DNA from: an uncultured Lachnospiraceae bacterium
GTDB taxonomy: Bacteria; Bacillota; Clostridia; Lachnospirales; Lachnospiraceae
Length of the DNA stretch: 64,000 nt
Direction of reading: 5' to 3'
Assembly: GCA_944381575.1 (NCBI GenBank)
Contig: CALWLS010000008.1
Location: 1-64,000 of the forward strand
This document shows, piece by piece, positions 1 to 9,596 of this stretch; position 1 is the stretch's first letter, and every line of letters starts with the position of its first letter. Below the pieces are notes generated by a model. It saw only the letters and a list, made by a program, of their open reading frames with translations. It was not told the DNA's origin and searched no databases. A program made the position numbers and the translations under genes.

Positions 1-64
1 CTCAGTTGGTTAGAGCATCTGACTGTTAATCAGGGGGTCCCAGGTTCAAGTCCTGGTTGGGGCG
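1..64 (+). tRNA. tRNA-Asn(GTT), 5' end cut by window edge
   Basis: The window opens inside a tRNA gene. The D-arm remnant, an anticodon stem-loop with loop ctgttaa (anticodon GTT), and a complete T-arm (stem ccagg/cctgg, loop ttcaagt) are visible. The 3' acceptor strand ttggggc and discriminator g end near base 64 without an encoded CCA. The 5' acceptor strand lies outside the window. Confidence 0.93.
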
Positions 65-72
65 CTACTGAT

Positions 73-102
73 ACAGCGGGTTCTTATACCGGCTGTTTTT
101 TT
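73..102 (+). terminator. rho-independent terminator after tRNA-Asn
   Basis: A stem acagcgggt/accggctgt with one internal mismatch is followed by a run of eight T. It lies 9 bases after the tRNA end. Confidence 0.75.
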
Positions 103-367
103 TATTTATTTTTATGATCAGCTCTCAATTTCACTGTCCTTTACTATTACCTCTTAATATCTCTATCCAACATATTTCCGACTTATTTATATTTCCATAA
201 TTTCCCTATTTGTCCGGTTGTTTTTGATACTTGTTTTTCACTGTTTTTTTGCATTGTTTTCATCTTTCTTACAAAATTATACCCTTTTATAAACTAAGCT
301 TAACAACTATTAATATTAACTGGCATCTTGTTGTATATAAATAAAATCATTTCTTGCATTTGGCGAA

Positions 368-396
368 TAGTCACAAAAATCCTTTTTTTCTATAAT
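368..396 (+). promoter_or_regulatory. candidate promoter of the first ABC importer operon
   Basis: A perfect -10 TATAAT (391-396) lies 17 bases after a weak -35, TAGTCA (368-373). Transcription would start near 403, 10 bases ahead of the AGGAGGT ribosome site. The rest of the AT-rich stretch from 103 to 425 holds no gene or further structure that I can support. Confidence 0.45.
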
Positions 397-425
397 ATCC
401 CTCAGATTATATAAGGAGGTATTTC

Positions 426-2057
426 ATGAGAAAAACATTAGCAATGTTGCTCGCAGCCTCAATGGTATTCGGACTCGCTGCATGCGGATCATCCGATACC
501 ACAACAGAGGAGTCTGCAGCTACGGAGGCAGCCGGAGAGGCAGCTGAGGGCGAAGAGGCTTCAGAGGCAGAGGGCGGATCAGCCGCAGCATCAGGAGACC
601 AGGTACTTAAGGTAGTACAGCCATATGACCCGGGAACCTTCGAGCCGGGCAACAACGATGAGCAGTCATATAACAGGATCATGGTACAGATCTATGACAC
701 TCTTACAAGGTTCGATGAGAACGGAGAGCTTCAGCCATGGCTTGCAGAGAGCTGGGAGATGGTGGATGAGACACACTGGCAGTTCAACCTTCGTCAGGGA
801 GTAAAGTTCTCAGACGGAAGCGACTTCACGGCAAATGACGTGCTCTTCACACTCCAGCATGCAAAGGAAGGAAACCTTCCAAACGCGCACTACAACATGA
901 TCAATATCGATGAGTGCTCAGTAGTGGACGACTATACGATCATCATCGGACTTGATTATCCGTGCGTAACACTTCCAAACCACATGGCAAACGGCCAGTG
1001 CGTGATCGGAAGCAAGGCAGCATATGAGGAGTTCGGAGGAGACTACCTTAACGGAGCAGCAGTAGGAACAGGAGCATACAAGCTTGTAGAGTATACCCAG
1101 GGAGATATGATCAAGCTCACGGCGAATGAGTACTACTGGAATGCAGAGGAAGGGAAGCCATTCGTAAAGGATATCGAGATGAGAGTTATCCCTTCAACGG
1201 ATGCAGCTTCAACAGAGGCTAAGACAGGAACTTATGACATCGTCATCGGTACCAACGGACGTGAGTACGAGAACATCGATTCTACTCCTGGTATGAGCAT
1301 GGTAATGTCACCTACAGCTAAGACTGTATACCTGCTCCTCAACACAAAGCAGGCTCCTATGGATAACGTACAGGTAAGAGAGGCATTTGCAAGAGCTATC
1401 AACGTACAGGCAACTGTTCAGCTTGCTTATGGTTCAACAGGAAGCCCTGCAACAGCATTCATCACACCTGGTATCCTCGGATCAAACGCTGAGACCTACA
1501 AGAAGTACTTCGGAGAGGGCGGAGACGCTGAGGCAGCAAAGGCCCTTCTTACAGAGGCAGGATATCCTGACGGAGTAGAGCTTGAGATCACTGTTGCATC
1601 ACAGGATACACAGCACTGCGATATGGCAGAGGCTATGCAGGCTCAGGTTGCAGAGGCCGGCATCACTCTTAACATCAACAAGATGGAGTATGCTCCTATG
1701 CGTGAGTACCTGTCATCAGGAAGCCATCAGATGTGCATCTACGGATTCACAGCCAACACCATGGAGGCAGATGGATTCCTTAACCAGCTTCAGCCTGGAT
1801 CAGATGCTCTTAACCGTGTAGGTTATGACAATCAGGAGTTCTTTGATCTCTATCAGGAAGGATGCGCTACAGAGGACAGAGAGGCTCGTGGCCAGATCTG
1901 GGAGCAGTGCCTTGAGATGCTCATGAAGGACTATGTTGCGGTTCCTCTTAACCACCAGCAGATGTTCGTAGCAGTAAACGACAGGATCGAAGGATTCTGG
2001 ATCCCTCAGGACTATGAGGAGCTCTTCTACGAGGATTTCTCAATCAAGGCTGAGTGA
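426..2057 (+). CDS. family-5 solute-binding lipoprotein (DppA/OppA type)
   Basis: Extracytoplasmic binding protein, 543 aa, that captures a peptide-like solute outside the membrane and passes it to the permeases encoded downstream. Residues 1-19 are a signal peptide ending in a LAAC lipobox with C20 as the lipidation site. An Ala/Glu/Ser-rich tether to about residue 58 precedes the binding fold, in which family motifs such as WQFNLRQGVKFSDG and the C-terminal lobe are complete. ATG 426 follows AGGAGGT by 6 bases. Codon use is strongly biased (gag, aag, ctt, gga), as expected for an abundant protein. The substrate cannot be read from sequence; a dipeptide or oligopeptide is the default, nickel or opine chelates are alternatives. 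Confidence 0.9.
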   Translation: MRKTLAMLLAASMVFGLAACGSSDTTTEESAATEAAGEAAEGEEASEAEGGSAAASGDQVLKVVQPYDPGTFEPGNNDEQSYNRIMVQIYDTLTRFDENGELQPWLAESWEMVDETHWQFNLRQGVKFSDGSDFTANDVLFTLQHAKEGNLPNAHYNMINIDECSVVDDYTIIIGLDYPCVTLPNHMANGQCVIGSKAAYEEFGGDYLNGAAVGTGAYKLVEYTQGDMIKLTANEYYWNAEEGKPFVKDIEMRVIPSTDAASTEAKTGTYDIVIGTNGREYENIDSTPGMSMVMSPTAKTVYLLLNTKQAPMDNVQVREAFARAINVQATVQLAYGSTGSPATAFITPGILGSNAETYKKYFGEGGDAEAAKALLTEAGYPDGVELEITVASQDTQHCDMAEAMQAQVAEAGITLNINKMEYAPMREYLSSGSHQMCIYGFTANTMEADGFLNQLQPGSDALNRVGYDNQEFFDLYQEGCATEDREARGQIWEQCLEMLMKDYVAVPLNHQQMFVAVNDRIEGFWIPQDYEELFYEDFSIKAE

Positions 2058-2100
2058 TCATAAGATCACAGTGAGTTAACGAAGTAACTCAATAGATACG

Positions 2101-2133
2101 TATATAGTGGCGGAGCATATCCGCCACTATATA
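2101..2133 (+). promoter_or_regulatory. intercistronic hairpin between binding protein and permease
   Basis: A perfect 14-bp stem (2101-2114 with 2120-2133) closes a 5-base loop gcata. No T-run follows, so full termination is unlikely. In this position such hairpins usually protect or process the upstream message, or reduce read-through, so the binding protein is made in excess over the permeases. That role is inferred. Confidence 0.6.
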
Positions 2134-2155
2134 ATGCTTTAGTTTGGAGAAGAAG

Positions 2156-3136
2156 ATGTTAAAATACTCGATTAAAAGATTATGCTTCATGGTCATAACT
2201 CTTTTCCTTACAACACTTCTTGTATTCGCGCTTCTTGAACTTGTTCCGGGTGACCCGGCAAGGATCATCGCGGGTGAGTCGGCTACAGAGGAAAGCCTTG
2301 CAGCCATCAGGGAAGAGTTCAACTTAAATGACCCGTTCTTTGTAAGATTTTTTGACTACATCAGGAACCTCCTCCACGGAGATCTTGGTATTTCATGGAA
2401 GACGAGACAGCCTATAGCAGGCGCTATCGCTTCAAGACTTCCGCTTACGATGATCATCGCTTTCTGGGGAGTTATCGTCGGAACTATTTTAGGACTTGTG
2501 GCTGGTACGGTTTCAGCTGTTAAGCAGTATTCCGTATTTGACCGCGTACTTACATTTATTTCTCTTTTCGGTAAATCAGCGCCTTCTTTCTGGATCGCCA
2601 TGCTGTTCGTCCTTATCTTCTCACTTAAGTTAGGATGGCTGCCTGCAACAGGAAGCTACGGCTTTGTATATTGGATACTTCCTGTCGCTACCATAGGTCT
2701 TCAGGCCAGCTCGGGTATCACCCGTATGACGAGATCCAGTGTGCTTGAGGTCATCAGACAGGATTATATAAGAACAGCGAGAGCTAAGGGACAGACAGAG
2801 CTTGTTGTTATCATCAAGCATGCCTTAAGGAACGCTTTCATTCCTATCCTTACACAGATCAGCTCATCGCTTACAGAGTACCTTGGCGGTACCGTTCTGG
2901 TCGAGTCGGTATTCGCTATCCCTGGTATCGGTAACTACGTCCTTGACGCGGTTCAGAGACAGGATATCCCGGTAGTTTTGAGTGGTATCTTCGTAATATG
3001 CGCAATGTGCTCAGTCGTTATCCTTTTAACCGACCTTGCTTATGCGCTTATCGATCCAAGGATCAAGGCTACATTCGGATTCGGCGTTAAAAAGAAGAAA
3101 AAGGCTGCAGTTGCTAAGGAAGGAGGGAACAAGTAA
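2156..3136 (+). CDS. ABC importer permease, DppB type
   Basis: First inner-membrane permease of the peptide-type importer, 326 aa, with an N-terminal membrane anchor, the BPD_transp_1 core of about six helices, and the cytoplasmic EAA loop (RTARAKGQTELVVIIKHALR) that docks on the ATPases. A TTG at 2144 is in frame, but it overlaps the GGAGAAGA ribosome site, so ATG 2156 is preferred. Its stop overlaps the next start by one base, implying translational coupling. A Lys-rich C-terminal tail (KKKKKAA) is present. The pair with the following permease forms the heterodimeric channel usual for this family. Confidence 0.9.
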   Translation: MLKYSIKRLCFMVITLFLTTLLVFALLELVPGDPARIIAGESATEESLAAIREEFNLNDPFFVRFFDYIRNLLHGDLGISWKTRQPIAGAIASRLPLTMIIAFWGVIVGTILGLVAGTVSAVKQYSVFDRVLTFISLFGKSAPSFWIAMLFVLIFSLKLGWLPATGSYGFVYWILPVATIGLQASSGITRMTRSSVLEVIRQDYIRTARAKGQTELVVIIKHALRNAFIPILTQISSSLTEYLGGTVLVESVFAIPGIGNYVLDAVQRQDIPVVLSGIFVICAMCSVVILLTDLAYALIDPRIKATFGFGVKKKKKAAVAKEGGNK

Positions 3137-4011
3137 TGGCTAAATCTAAAGCATATAAAAAGCAGGAGCTCGGAAACAGCCAGCTTAAGATGACCTGGAT
3201 AAAGCTCAGAGAAAATAAGCTTGCCGTTGCAAGTATGTTCATCCTTCTTCTGGTATGTCTTGTAGCTATTTTTGCTCCGCTTATCGCTCCTTACGATTAC
3301 ACGGCACAGAACTATGACGAAATGCTCATGTTCCCTTGCCTTGCACATCCGTTTGGAACAGACCAGTTCGGACGTGATATCTTAAGCCGTATCATCTGGG
3401 GTTCAAGATATACGCTGATCATCGGTTTCCTTACCATGGTTGTTTCATGTATCGTTGGTACCGCACTTGGAGTATTTGCTGCATACTATCCAAAGCTTGA
3501 TAACCCTATCATGCGTTTCCTGGATATCTTCTCAAGTATCCCGGATATGGCGCTCCTTATGTGCCTCGTTATCATTCTTGGTACGAGCATGACCAACATG
3601 ATCATCGCCCTTGGTATTTACTATGTGCCTGGTTACGCAAGACTTGCCCGTGCACAGGTTCTTACATTAAGGGACGAGGAGTACGTTGAGGCTTCAAGAG
3701 CTCTTGGAGCAAGCGATGCGCGTATACTTTTAAACCATATACTTCCTAACGCAATGGCTCCTATCATCGTAAGATTTACGATGTCAACAGGTGGATGTAT
3801 CCTTGAGTCCGCATCACTTTCATTCATCGGACTTGGTATCCAGCCTCCTGAGCCTGAATGGGGACTCATGATCTCACAGGGTAAGAGTTTCCTCAGCACG
3901 AACTGGTATTACTCGATCATACCTGGTCTTTGCATAGTATTGGTTTCATATTGCCTTAACTACCTTGGCGACGGTCTGAGAGATGCTCTCGATCCGCGTC
4001 TTAACTACTAA
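3136..4011 (+). CDS. ABC importer permease, DppC type
   Basis: Second permease of the importer, 291 aa. It has the OppC-type N-terminal segment with one helix (about residues 32-53), then the BPD_transp_1 domain containing the EAA loop (EASRALGASDARILLNHILP) and the C-terminal motif LGDGLRDALDPRLNY typical of DppC/OppC. The start ATG 3136 shares its A with the stop of the preceding gene. It sits mid-operon between the DppB-type permease and the two ATPases, as in standard dpp/opp operons. Confidence 0.9.
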   Translation: MAKSKAYKKQELGNSQLKMTWIKLRENKLAVASMFILLLVCLVAIFAPLIAPYDYTAQNYDEMLMFPCLAHPFGTDQFGRDILSRIIWGSRYTLIIGFLTMVVSCIVGTALGVFAAYYPKLDNPIMRFLDIFSSIPDMALLMCLVIILGTSMTNMIIALGIYYVPGYARLARAQVLTLRDEEYVEASRALGASDARILLNHILPNAMAPIIVRFTMSTGGCILESASLSFIGLGIQPPEPEWGLMISQGKSFLSTNWYYSIIPGLCIVLVSYCLNYLGDGLRDALDPRLNY

Positions 4012-4029
4012 TTGCGAGGTGATTTATTA

Positions 4030-5007
4030 ATGAATAAGGATACAATTTTATCAGTAGAGAATCTCGTAGTTAAATTCTTCTTAAGAAAGTCTACCGTAGA
4101 GGCAGTTAACGGAGTTTCTTTCGAGATTCAGAAGGGTGAGAGAGTCGGCCTTGTTGGAGAGACCGGTGCAGGTAAGACCACTACGGCTCTTTCGATCCTT
4201 AAGCTTGTGCCTAACCCTCCGGGAAGGATCACGGATGGAAATATTTACCTTAACGGTGAGAACCTGATGGAGAAGTCCGAGAAGGACATGCGTAAGATCA
4301 GAGGTAACGATGTTGCCATGATCTTCCAGGATCCTATGACGGCTTTAAACCCAGTGCTTACCGTCGGCGACCAGATCATGGAGGTTATAAGGCTCCATAA
4401 TGATCTCGGCAAGTTCGAGGCCATGGATAAGGCTAAGGAAATGCTTGAGCTGGTTGGTATTCCGGGTGAGAGATACCTTGACTACCCGCATCAGTTCTCA
4501 GGTGGAATGAAGCAGAGGGTCGTTATCGCTATCGCTCTTGCCTGCAACCCTAAGCTCCTTATTGCGGACGAGCCGACATCAGCTCTTGACGTTACGATCC
4601 AGGCTCAGGTTCTTGAGCTTATCAATAACTTAAGAGACAAGATGGGAATGTCACTGCTGCTTATAACCCACGACCTCGGTGTCGTAGCCGAGACCTGTGA
4701 TAAGGTTATGATCATGTATGCGGGAAGCATCGTTGAGTCAGGTACGGTCGATAAGGTTTACAGGAATATCATGCATCCTTATACCAGCGGTCTGTTCAAC
4801 GCTATACCTAAGCTTCATGAGGAGTCTGACAGGCTTGAGCCTATCAAGGGTATGATGCCGGATCCTTCAGATCTTCCTGAGGGATGCGCATTCTATGAGC
4901 GTTGCCCTAACGCCGTAGATGAATGTAAGACAAAGAAGCCTGAGCTTAAGATGGTCGAGGAAGACCATGCAGTAGCATGCTTCAATCCGATAAAGAGGGG
5001 GGCTTGA
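4030..5007 (+). CDS. ABC importer ATPase, DppD type
   Basis: Cytoplasmic ATPase of the importer, 325 aa. Visible motifs are Walker [11 protein letters not shown]-loop IFQDPM, signature SGGMKQR, Walker [13 protein letters not shown] and the H-loop LLITHD. The C-terminal oligopeptide-ATPase extension carries the Cys cluster [14 protein letters not shown], which in some family members binds an iron-sulfur cluster. A TTG at 4012 lies in frame but upstream of the GAGGTG ribosome site, so ATG 4030 is chosen. The next gene begins two bases after the stop. Confidence 0.9.
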   Translation: MNKDTILSVENLVVKFFLRKSTVEAVNGVSFEIQKGERVGLVGETGAGKTTTALSILKLVPNPPGRITDGNIYLNGENLMEKSEKDMRKIRGNDVAMIFQDPMTALNPVLTVGDQIMEVIRLHNDLGKFEAMDKAKEMLELVGIPGERYLDYPHQFSGGMKQRVVIAIALACNPKLLIADEPTSALDVTIQAQVLELINNLRDKMGMSLLLITHDLGVVAETCDKVMIMYAGSIVESGTVDKVYRNIMHPYTSGLFNAIPKLHEESDRLEPIKGMMPDPSDLPEGCAFYERCPNAVDECKTKKPELKMVEEDHAVACFNPIKRGA

Positions 5008-5008
5008 T

Positions 5009-5980
5009 ATGGAAAATAAAGAAATCATGTTGAGCGTGCAGGACCTTAAGAAATATTTCAATACGCCTACAGGCGTGCTTCATGCAGTAGACGGAGTTTC
5101 TTTCGATATACCTAAGGGAACGACCCTCGGCGTCGTAGGTGAGTCCGGTTGCGGAAAGTCAACCCTTGGACGTACGGTCCTCCATCTTCATAAGATGACA
5201 TCCGGTAAGATAATGTTCAACGGTAAGGACATCTCCAACATCAACAAGCAGGAGTTCCATGAGCTTCGTAAGGAGATGCAGATCATATTCCAGGATCCGT
5301 TCTCATCCATCGACCCTCGTATGTCAGTTAAGCAGCTCATAGCAGAGCCTCTTAAGATATTCAAGCTTGCCAAGAGCAAGGAGGAGATCGATAAGAAGGT
5401 CAGCGAGGTAATGGATATCGTCGGACTTGCTCCAAGGCTTGCCGACTCCTATGCCCACGAGCTTGACGGCGGACGTCGTCAGCGTATCGGTATAGGACGT
5501 GCCATAATCCTTGACCCTTCATTCATCGTCTGCGATGAGCCGGTATCAGCTCTGGACGTTTCCATCCAGGCTCAGATACTTAACCTGATGCAGGATCTTC
5601 AGAAGGACAGAAACCTTACTTATATATTCATTACTCATAACCTCAGCGTCGTTAAGCACATTTCCGACGATATCATGGTTATGTACCTTGGATGCGCTGT
5701 TGAGAAGGCAACCTCAAAGGAACTCTTCCAGCATCAGTACCATCCTTACACCAAGGCTCTTATTTCGGCTATCCCGAGAGTTAACCTTGATGATAAGTCC
5801 AAGAGGATCCCAATCAAGGGTGAGCTTGTATCACCTATCGACCCTAAGGATCAGTGCCGTTTCGCACCAAGATGCGAGTACGCTACAGACGTATGCTTCG
5901 GCTCCACTCCTAAGCTTGAGGAGGTTGAGCCAGGCCACTTCGTTGCCTGCCACAGGGTAAGAGAGCTCAATAATCTTTAA
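5009..5980 (+). CDS. ABC importer ATPase, DppF type, with LDGG signature
   Basis: Second ATPase of the importer, 323 aa, partner of the DppD-type subunit. Walker [10 protein letters not shown], Walker [13 protein letters not shown] and the H-loop FITHN are intact. The ABC signature reads [11 protein letters not shown], with Asp replacing the usual Ser of LSGG. From memory, several clostridial DppF-like proteins share this change, so it is probably a subfamily trait rather than damage. The C-terminal Cys-containing oligopeptide region ([14 protein letters not shown]) is present. Start ATG 5009 follows a GAGGGGGG ribosome site and lies one base past the upstream stop. Confidence 0.9.
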   Translation: MENKEIMLSVQDLKKYFNTPTGVLHAVDGVSFDIPKGTTLGVVGESGCGKSTLGRTVLHLHKMTSGKIMFNGKDISNINKQEFHELRKEMQIIFQDPFSSIDPRMSVKQLIAEPLKIFKLAKSKEEIDKKVSEVMDIVGLAPRLADSYAHELDGGRRQRIGIGRAIILDPSFIVCDEPVSALDVSIQAQILNLMQDLQKDRNLTYIFITHNLSVVKHISDDIMVMYLGCAVEKATSKELFQHQYHPYTKALISAIPRVNLDDKSKRIPIKGELVSPIDPKDQCRFAPRCEYATDVCFGSTPKLEEVEPGHFVACHRVRELNNL

Positions 5981-6025
5981 TATTTAACTCTAAAGATTAT
6001 TAACCTCAGTTTGATAAAATAGTAA

Positions 6026-6063
6026 TACCGCCGCATCATGGGAATCCCCGTGATACGGCGGTA
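6026..6063. terminator. bidirectional terminator between convergent genes
   Basis: A 17-pair stem with one mismatch, outer arms taccgccg/cggcggta, lies between the ABC operon and the minus-strand transporter gene and can serve both. A/T-rich flanks occur on each side. Confidence 0.75.
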
Positions 6064-6099
6064 TATTATTACTATCTGTAATTTCTATAAGATCTGCAA

Positions 6100-6981
6100 T
6101 CAGGATGCAGTTTTGCGGGGGTTCAGGTTGAGGATGATGACCGCTGCGATGATAAGCAGCATGCCGGTCACCTTCATCGGATTCATGCTTTCATGAAATA
6201 TAAGTATGCCCGTCAGTGTGCCTACGGCAGGCTCCACGCAGGACAGGATAGCAGCCTTTGAGGTCTCAAGATTTTCGAGTCCTTTATTATATAAGAAGAA
6301 AGGTATGGCGCAGCAGAAAATGCTTAGGCCAAAGCACCATGGAATGGATGAAGGGTCAGAGGCTGCAAGAACTGCCGTATCAGCATAGTTTGTAACAAAG
6401 CCAAGGGTGATGGCGGCGAATATATAGTCATACACGGATACAGTAGTGCTTGAATACTTATTAAGGGCGACACGGTTTACTATGGTAAAAAGTGAATAGG
6501 CAAGGGAAGAGCCAAGTCCGGATAAAAGTATCGGAAGGGTAAGCGGTGCTCCAATACCAATGATACCGGAGATAAGGCATATACCGATTACGGTCATGAT
6601 TATGGCAGTGAGCTTTAAGGGAGTGATCTTTTCCTTAAAAAGAATACTTGAAGCGATCATGACGATGATGGGCTCGGTGTAGAGCAGTATTACCGCTATG
6701 GCTGCCCCGCCGATCTTGATGGTATTCATATACAGGGTACTGAGCAGAGTAAGGCCGCCGGCACCGGCGACTATAAACAGCCATATATCCTTAAGCCTTA
6801 TCTTAAGGCTCTCACGGGACAGTATAAAGGTAAATATAAAAAAGAATATGGCAGACAGCCCGATACGGACGCTGGAGGCCTGGGCCGGAGTGAAGCCGCG
6901 GGAATAAAGCGCATTCGTAAATATACTTATAACGCCTATCATGATGCTCTGGATGATAATAAATAAACTGCCCTTTGACAT
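6100..6981 (-). CDS. EamA/DMT-superfamily transporter
   Basis: Polytopic inner-membrane protein of 293 aa with about ten predicted helices in two EamA repeats. The second repeat holds the family-typical stretch SCVEPAVGTLTGILIFHE and a similar Tyr-Thr-Glu-Pro turn (LYTEPIIVM) occurs in the first half. Members of the drug/metabolite transporter superfamily export or take up amino acids, nucleobases or drugs; the substrate is unknown here. A GGAGG ribosome site precedes the ATG. The gene diverges from a MerR-family regulator and carries a 19-bp-spacer promoter, so it is probably that regulator's target. Confidence 0.85.
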   Translation of the reverse strand: MSKGSLFIIIQSIMIGVISIFTNALYSRGFTPAQASSVRIGLSAIFFFIFTFILSRESLKIRLKDIWLFIVAGAGGLTLLSTLYMNTIKIGGAAIAVILLYTEPIIVMIASSILFKEKITPLKLTAIIMTVIGICLISGIIGIGAPLTLPILLSGLGSSLAYSLFTIVNRVALNKYSSTTVSVYDYIFAAITLGFVTNYADTAVLAASDPSSIPWCFGLSIFCCAIPFFLYNKGLENLETSKAAILSCVEPAVGTLTGILIFHESMNPMKVTGMLLIIAAVIILNLNPRKTAS

Positions 6982-7019
6982 GTAAAGCCTCCGAAACTAT
7001 ATTTTTAAAGCTAATTAGT

Positions 7020-7050
7020 ATTATAAAGTCTATAACTGCTTTGGAGTCAA
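7020..7050 (-). promoter_or_regulatory. MerR-type promoter (TTGACT-N19-TATAAT) of the EamA gene
   Basis: Read on the minus strand, TTGACT (7045-7050) and a consensus TATAAT (7020-7025) are separated by exactly 19 bases. Over-long 19-20 bp spacers are the hallmark of promoters activated by MerR-family proteins, which untwist the DNA. The divergent neighbour is a MerR-family gene. The dyad inside the spacer is imperfect. A separate inverted repeat GTCAAT-N5-ATTGAC (7046-7062) overlaps the -35. Confidence 0.7.
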
Positions 7051-7149
7051 TGTTTAATTGACTTAAGTTGAAAATACATATTTTGAAAATAACTATAGTC
7101 AAAGATCCTTTAAAACGGACGCTGACTGATTAACTTTAGGAGTTTGGAT

Positions 7150-7968
7150 TTGGAAGAGTTATTTAGTATAGGTGAGGCATCGAAAATCACAGGTATTTCC
7201 ATACAGATGCTGCGAAATTATGCAAATATGGGGATAGTTGAGCCGGAAACTGTGGACAAATTCACTGGATACAGGTACTACACCATCAACCAGCTTCATA
7301 TATTGGATAAAATAAAATACCTGAGAGGATTGGATATTCCTGTCAATGTTATAGCGGACGCGATAAAATCAGATGATAACAGCGGTTTAAGGGTTATCCT
7401 TGAGGCGCAGCTTTCAGAACTGAATGACAAGATTGAAGAACTTAAGGAATCGGAAGATATAATCAAATGGCATATAAATTCCATAGACTATCAATCAAAA
7501 ATGTCAGGCATACAATATCCATATATAAAATATTTTCATGAAAGATACGCTATCGGAGTCCCATATAGTTCAGATGAGGGCTATGAGGGCACGGAGATAA
7601 GGCTTGCGAGGATCAGGCATAATATGGAAATAAAGGATGTCAGATTCTTCAGGCAATACGGTTATGTACTGAAGACAGAAAGGCTTAAGTCAAAGGAATT
7701 CATACCGGAAACAGAGTTCATGTTTATTAAATCCTTAAAGCCGAAAATGCCTAAAGCCATTGAGGAACATCTAATGGTATTTCCAGAAGGGGAGTATCTT
7801 TGCTTTTGGGATGATAAAAAAATTGGTCTTTTATCAGAACAGACGATAAAAATGGCAGAAAATAAAAGAGAAAAACTGATCGCCATAGAATACAGCGAGG
7901 GATTAAGCGATTACGGTGATAATCTGAGATGTGAGTTTCAGATATTTACAGGGTCTAATGATCATTAA
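7150..7968 (+). CDS. MerR-family transcriptional regulator, BmrR-like
   Basis: DNA-binding regulator of about 272 aa. The N-terminal winged helix-turn-helix is clear (FSIGEASKITGISIQMLRNY, then GYRYYTINQLHILDKIKYL). A dimerising coiled-coil follows at about residues 85-115, and a C-terminal region of some 150 aa resembles the GyrI-like effector-binding fold of BmrR-type proteins, which senses small organic molecules. TTG 7144 touches the ribosome site AGGAG (7138-7142); TTG 7150 has proper spacing and is chosen. It diverges from the EamA transporter, whose promoter has the 19-bp spacer expected for MerR control. The ligand is unknown. Confidence 0.85.
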   Translation: MEELFSIGEASKITGISIQMLRNYANMGIVEPETVDKFTGYRYYTINQLHILDKIKYLRGLDIPVNVIADAIKSDDNSGLRVILEAQLSELNDKIEELKESEDIIKWHINSIDYQSKMSGIQYPYIKYFHERYAIGVPYSSDEGYEGTEIRLARIRHNMEIKDVRFFRQYGYVLKTERLKSKEFIPETEFMFIKSLKPKMPKAIEEHLMVFPEGEYLCFWDDKKIGLLSEQTIKMAENKREKLIAIEYSEGLSDYGDNLRCEFQIFTGSNDH

Positions 7969-8106
7969 GATCTTAGCGTATAAGATAAGCCTAAAGGCAG
8001 CGCAGTTCGTTTTTTAAAAAATTTACATAAGGCTTATTTTGTGGAGATAGAATAAAAAAACACATCATGTTATGTTGGATATATCAAAACACTACGAGGA
8101 GGTCTT

Positions 8107-9483
8107 ATGAAAAAGACTTATGTGCTGGATACCAACATATTGATCCAGGCGCCGTATGCTCTTAATTGCTTTAAGGAGCATACGGTAGTTATCCCTTTAG
8201 TTGTAATAGAGGAGCTGGATGGACTTAAGAAAGCGGATGGAGAACGCGGAGCAAACGCAAGAAAAGCGATACGTATACTGGAGGAGATGCGCCTTATGGG
8301 CGATCTGTTCGAGGGAGTCAGGCTGCCTGAGGGCGGCCTTTTGCGTATAGAAAAAAATTTTATAAATATCGAGCTTCCGCCTGACATGCCGGATAACAAG
8401 GCTGATAACAGGATACTGATGGTGTGTAAGGGGCTTAAGGAGCAGACGCCTGAACAGTTGGTGACACTTGTGACAAAGGATCTTGTTATGAGGCTTAAAG
8501 CCGATATGATCGGCGTTCAGGCAGAGGATTTCACGACGGAGGAGGTGAGTCCAGATGATGCTCTTTATACAGGCAGGACAGAGGTCTATATTCCAGATGA
8601 TCTCATGAAAAACCTGAAAAAAAGCGGTATCCCGGCAGAGGAAGCTTATGATGTAAATGATAATGGTGAGAGGGTGGATGTTAGGCTCACACAAAATCAG
8701 TTTTTGATCATTAAGAGCGATCAGTCAGCGAAAAAAACACTGCTTGGAAGAGTGGATCGAGGCAGGATAGTTCCGTTAAGCTTTAAGAAAAGCCAGCCTT
8801 ACGGTATATCCCCTCGAAATGTCGGACAGTATTTTATGCAGGAAGCTCTTATGACCTCTGCTGAAAAAGCTCCGCTTGTTATCATCAAAGGAATGGCAGG
8901 CACGGCAAAGACATTTTACTCTCTGGCAGTGGGAATGGAAAAGCTGTATAACAACCCTACGGGAGAGTACCGTAGGATAATGATATGCAGGCCCAACGCA
9001 CAGTTTGACGACGATATAGGCTTTCTTCCCGGCGATGAGCAGGAAAAGATAGCGCCCCTTATGAGGCCTGTCATAGATAATCTGGAGCAGCTTCTTGATT
9101 CGGATGAAAAAAGGCGCTATGAAAATGAAATGCTGTTAAGTGACAAGGTAAATGAAATATTTGAAAGAGGCATAATCCAGACTGAGGCTCTTAATTTTAT
9201 CCGTGGGCGCTCCATAGTAAAGACCTATCTCATAATAGACGAGGCCCAGAACATGACTCCAAATCAGGTAAAGGGGATCATAACCAGGGCGGGTGCGGGT
9301 ACCAAGATAATACTTTTGGGAGACCCTAACCAGATAGACAAGCCTTTTTTGAATGAACGCACAAACGGCCTCAGCTATGCAGCAAAATATATGAAAGGGA
9401 GTCCGCTGTGCTGGCAGATAACTTTATCCGCTTCGGAATGTGAAAGATCGGCTCTGGCTATGGATGCGATAGAAAGGCTGTAA
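8107..9483 (+). CDS. PIN domain-PhoH family ATPase (YlaK-like)
   Basis: A 458-aa fusion of an N-terminal PIN ribonuclease domain and a C-terminal PhoH ATPase/helicase domain (PhoH2 architecture). PIN acidic residues appear at D8 (LDTN), E35, D100 and D125. The PhoH Walker A is GMAGTAKT (about 262-269), Walker B is LIIDEAQNM, and sensor-like motifs GDPNQID and NERTNGL are present. Family members are linked to RNA unwinding and cleavage and to a toxin-antitoxin role in mycobacteria, but no small upstream antitoxin gene is seen here. ATG 8107 follows a GAGGAGG-type site. It appears monocistronic, with a terminator at 9551-9596. Confidence 0.9.
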   Translation: MKKTYVLDTNILIQAPYALNCFKEHTVVIPLVVIEELDGLKKADGERGANARKAIRILEEMRLMGDLFEGVRLPEGGLLRIEKNFINIELPPDMPDNKADNRILMVCKGLKEQTPEQLVTLVTKDLVMRLKADMIGVQAEDFTTEEVSPDDALYTGRTEVYIPDDLMKNLKKSGIPAEEAYDVNDNGERVDVRLTQNQFLIIKSDQSAKKTLLGRVDRGRIVPLSFKKSQPYGISPRNVGQYFMQEALMTSAEKAPLVIIKGMAGTAKTFYSLAVGMEKLYNNPTGEYRRIMICRPNAQFDDDIGFLPGDEQEKIAPLMRPVIDNLEQLLDSDEKRRYENEMLLSDKVNEIFERGIIQTEALNFIRGRSIVKTYLIIDEAQNMTPNQVKGIITRAGAGTKIILLGDPNQIDKPFLNERTNGLSYAAKYMKGSPLCWQITLSASECERSALAMDAIERL

Positions 9484-9550
9484 CAGTATAGGCTTTATAG
9501 TAATTACTTATGATAAAAGCGGCCGCAGCATTTTATACGCTGCATAAAAT

Positions 9551-9596
9551 GGCAGGAATAGTTTCTTATATATAAGAGGCTTTTCCTGCCGTTTTT
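9551..9596 (+). terminator. rho-independent terminator after phoH-like gene
   Basis: Arms ggcaggaa (9551-9558) and ttcctgcc (9583-9590) enclose an inner stem tcttata/tataaga and are followed by gttttt. Confidence 0.8.

Noticed and set aside
8197-8694. 165-aa reading frame on the minus strand inside the phoH-like gene
   Set aside because: It lies antisense to a well-supported PIN-PhoH protein, has no ribosome site and shows no recognisable domain.
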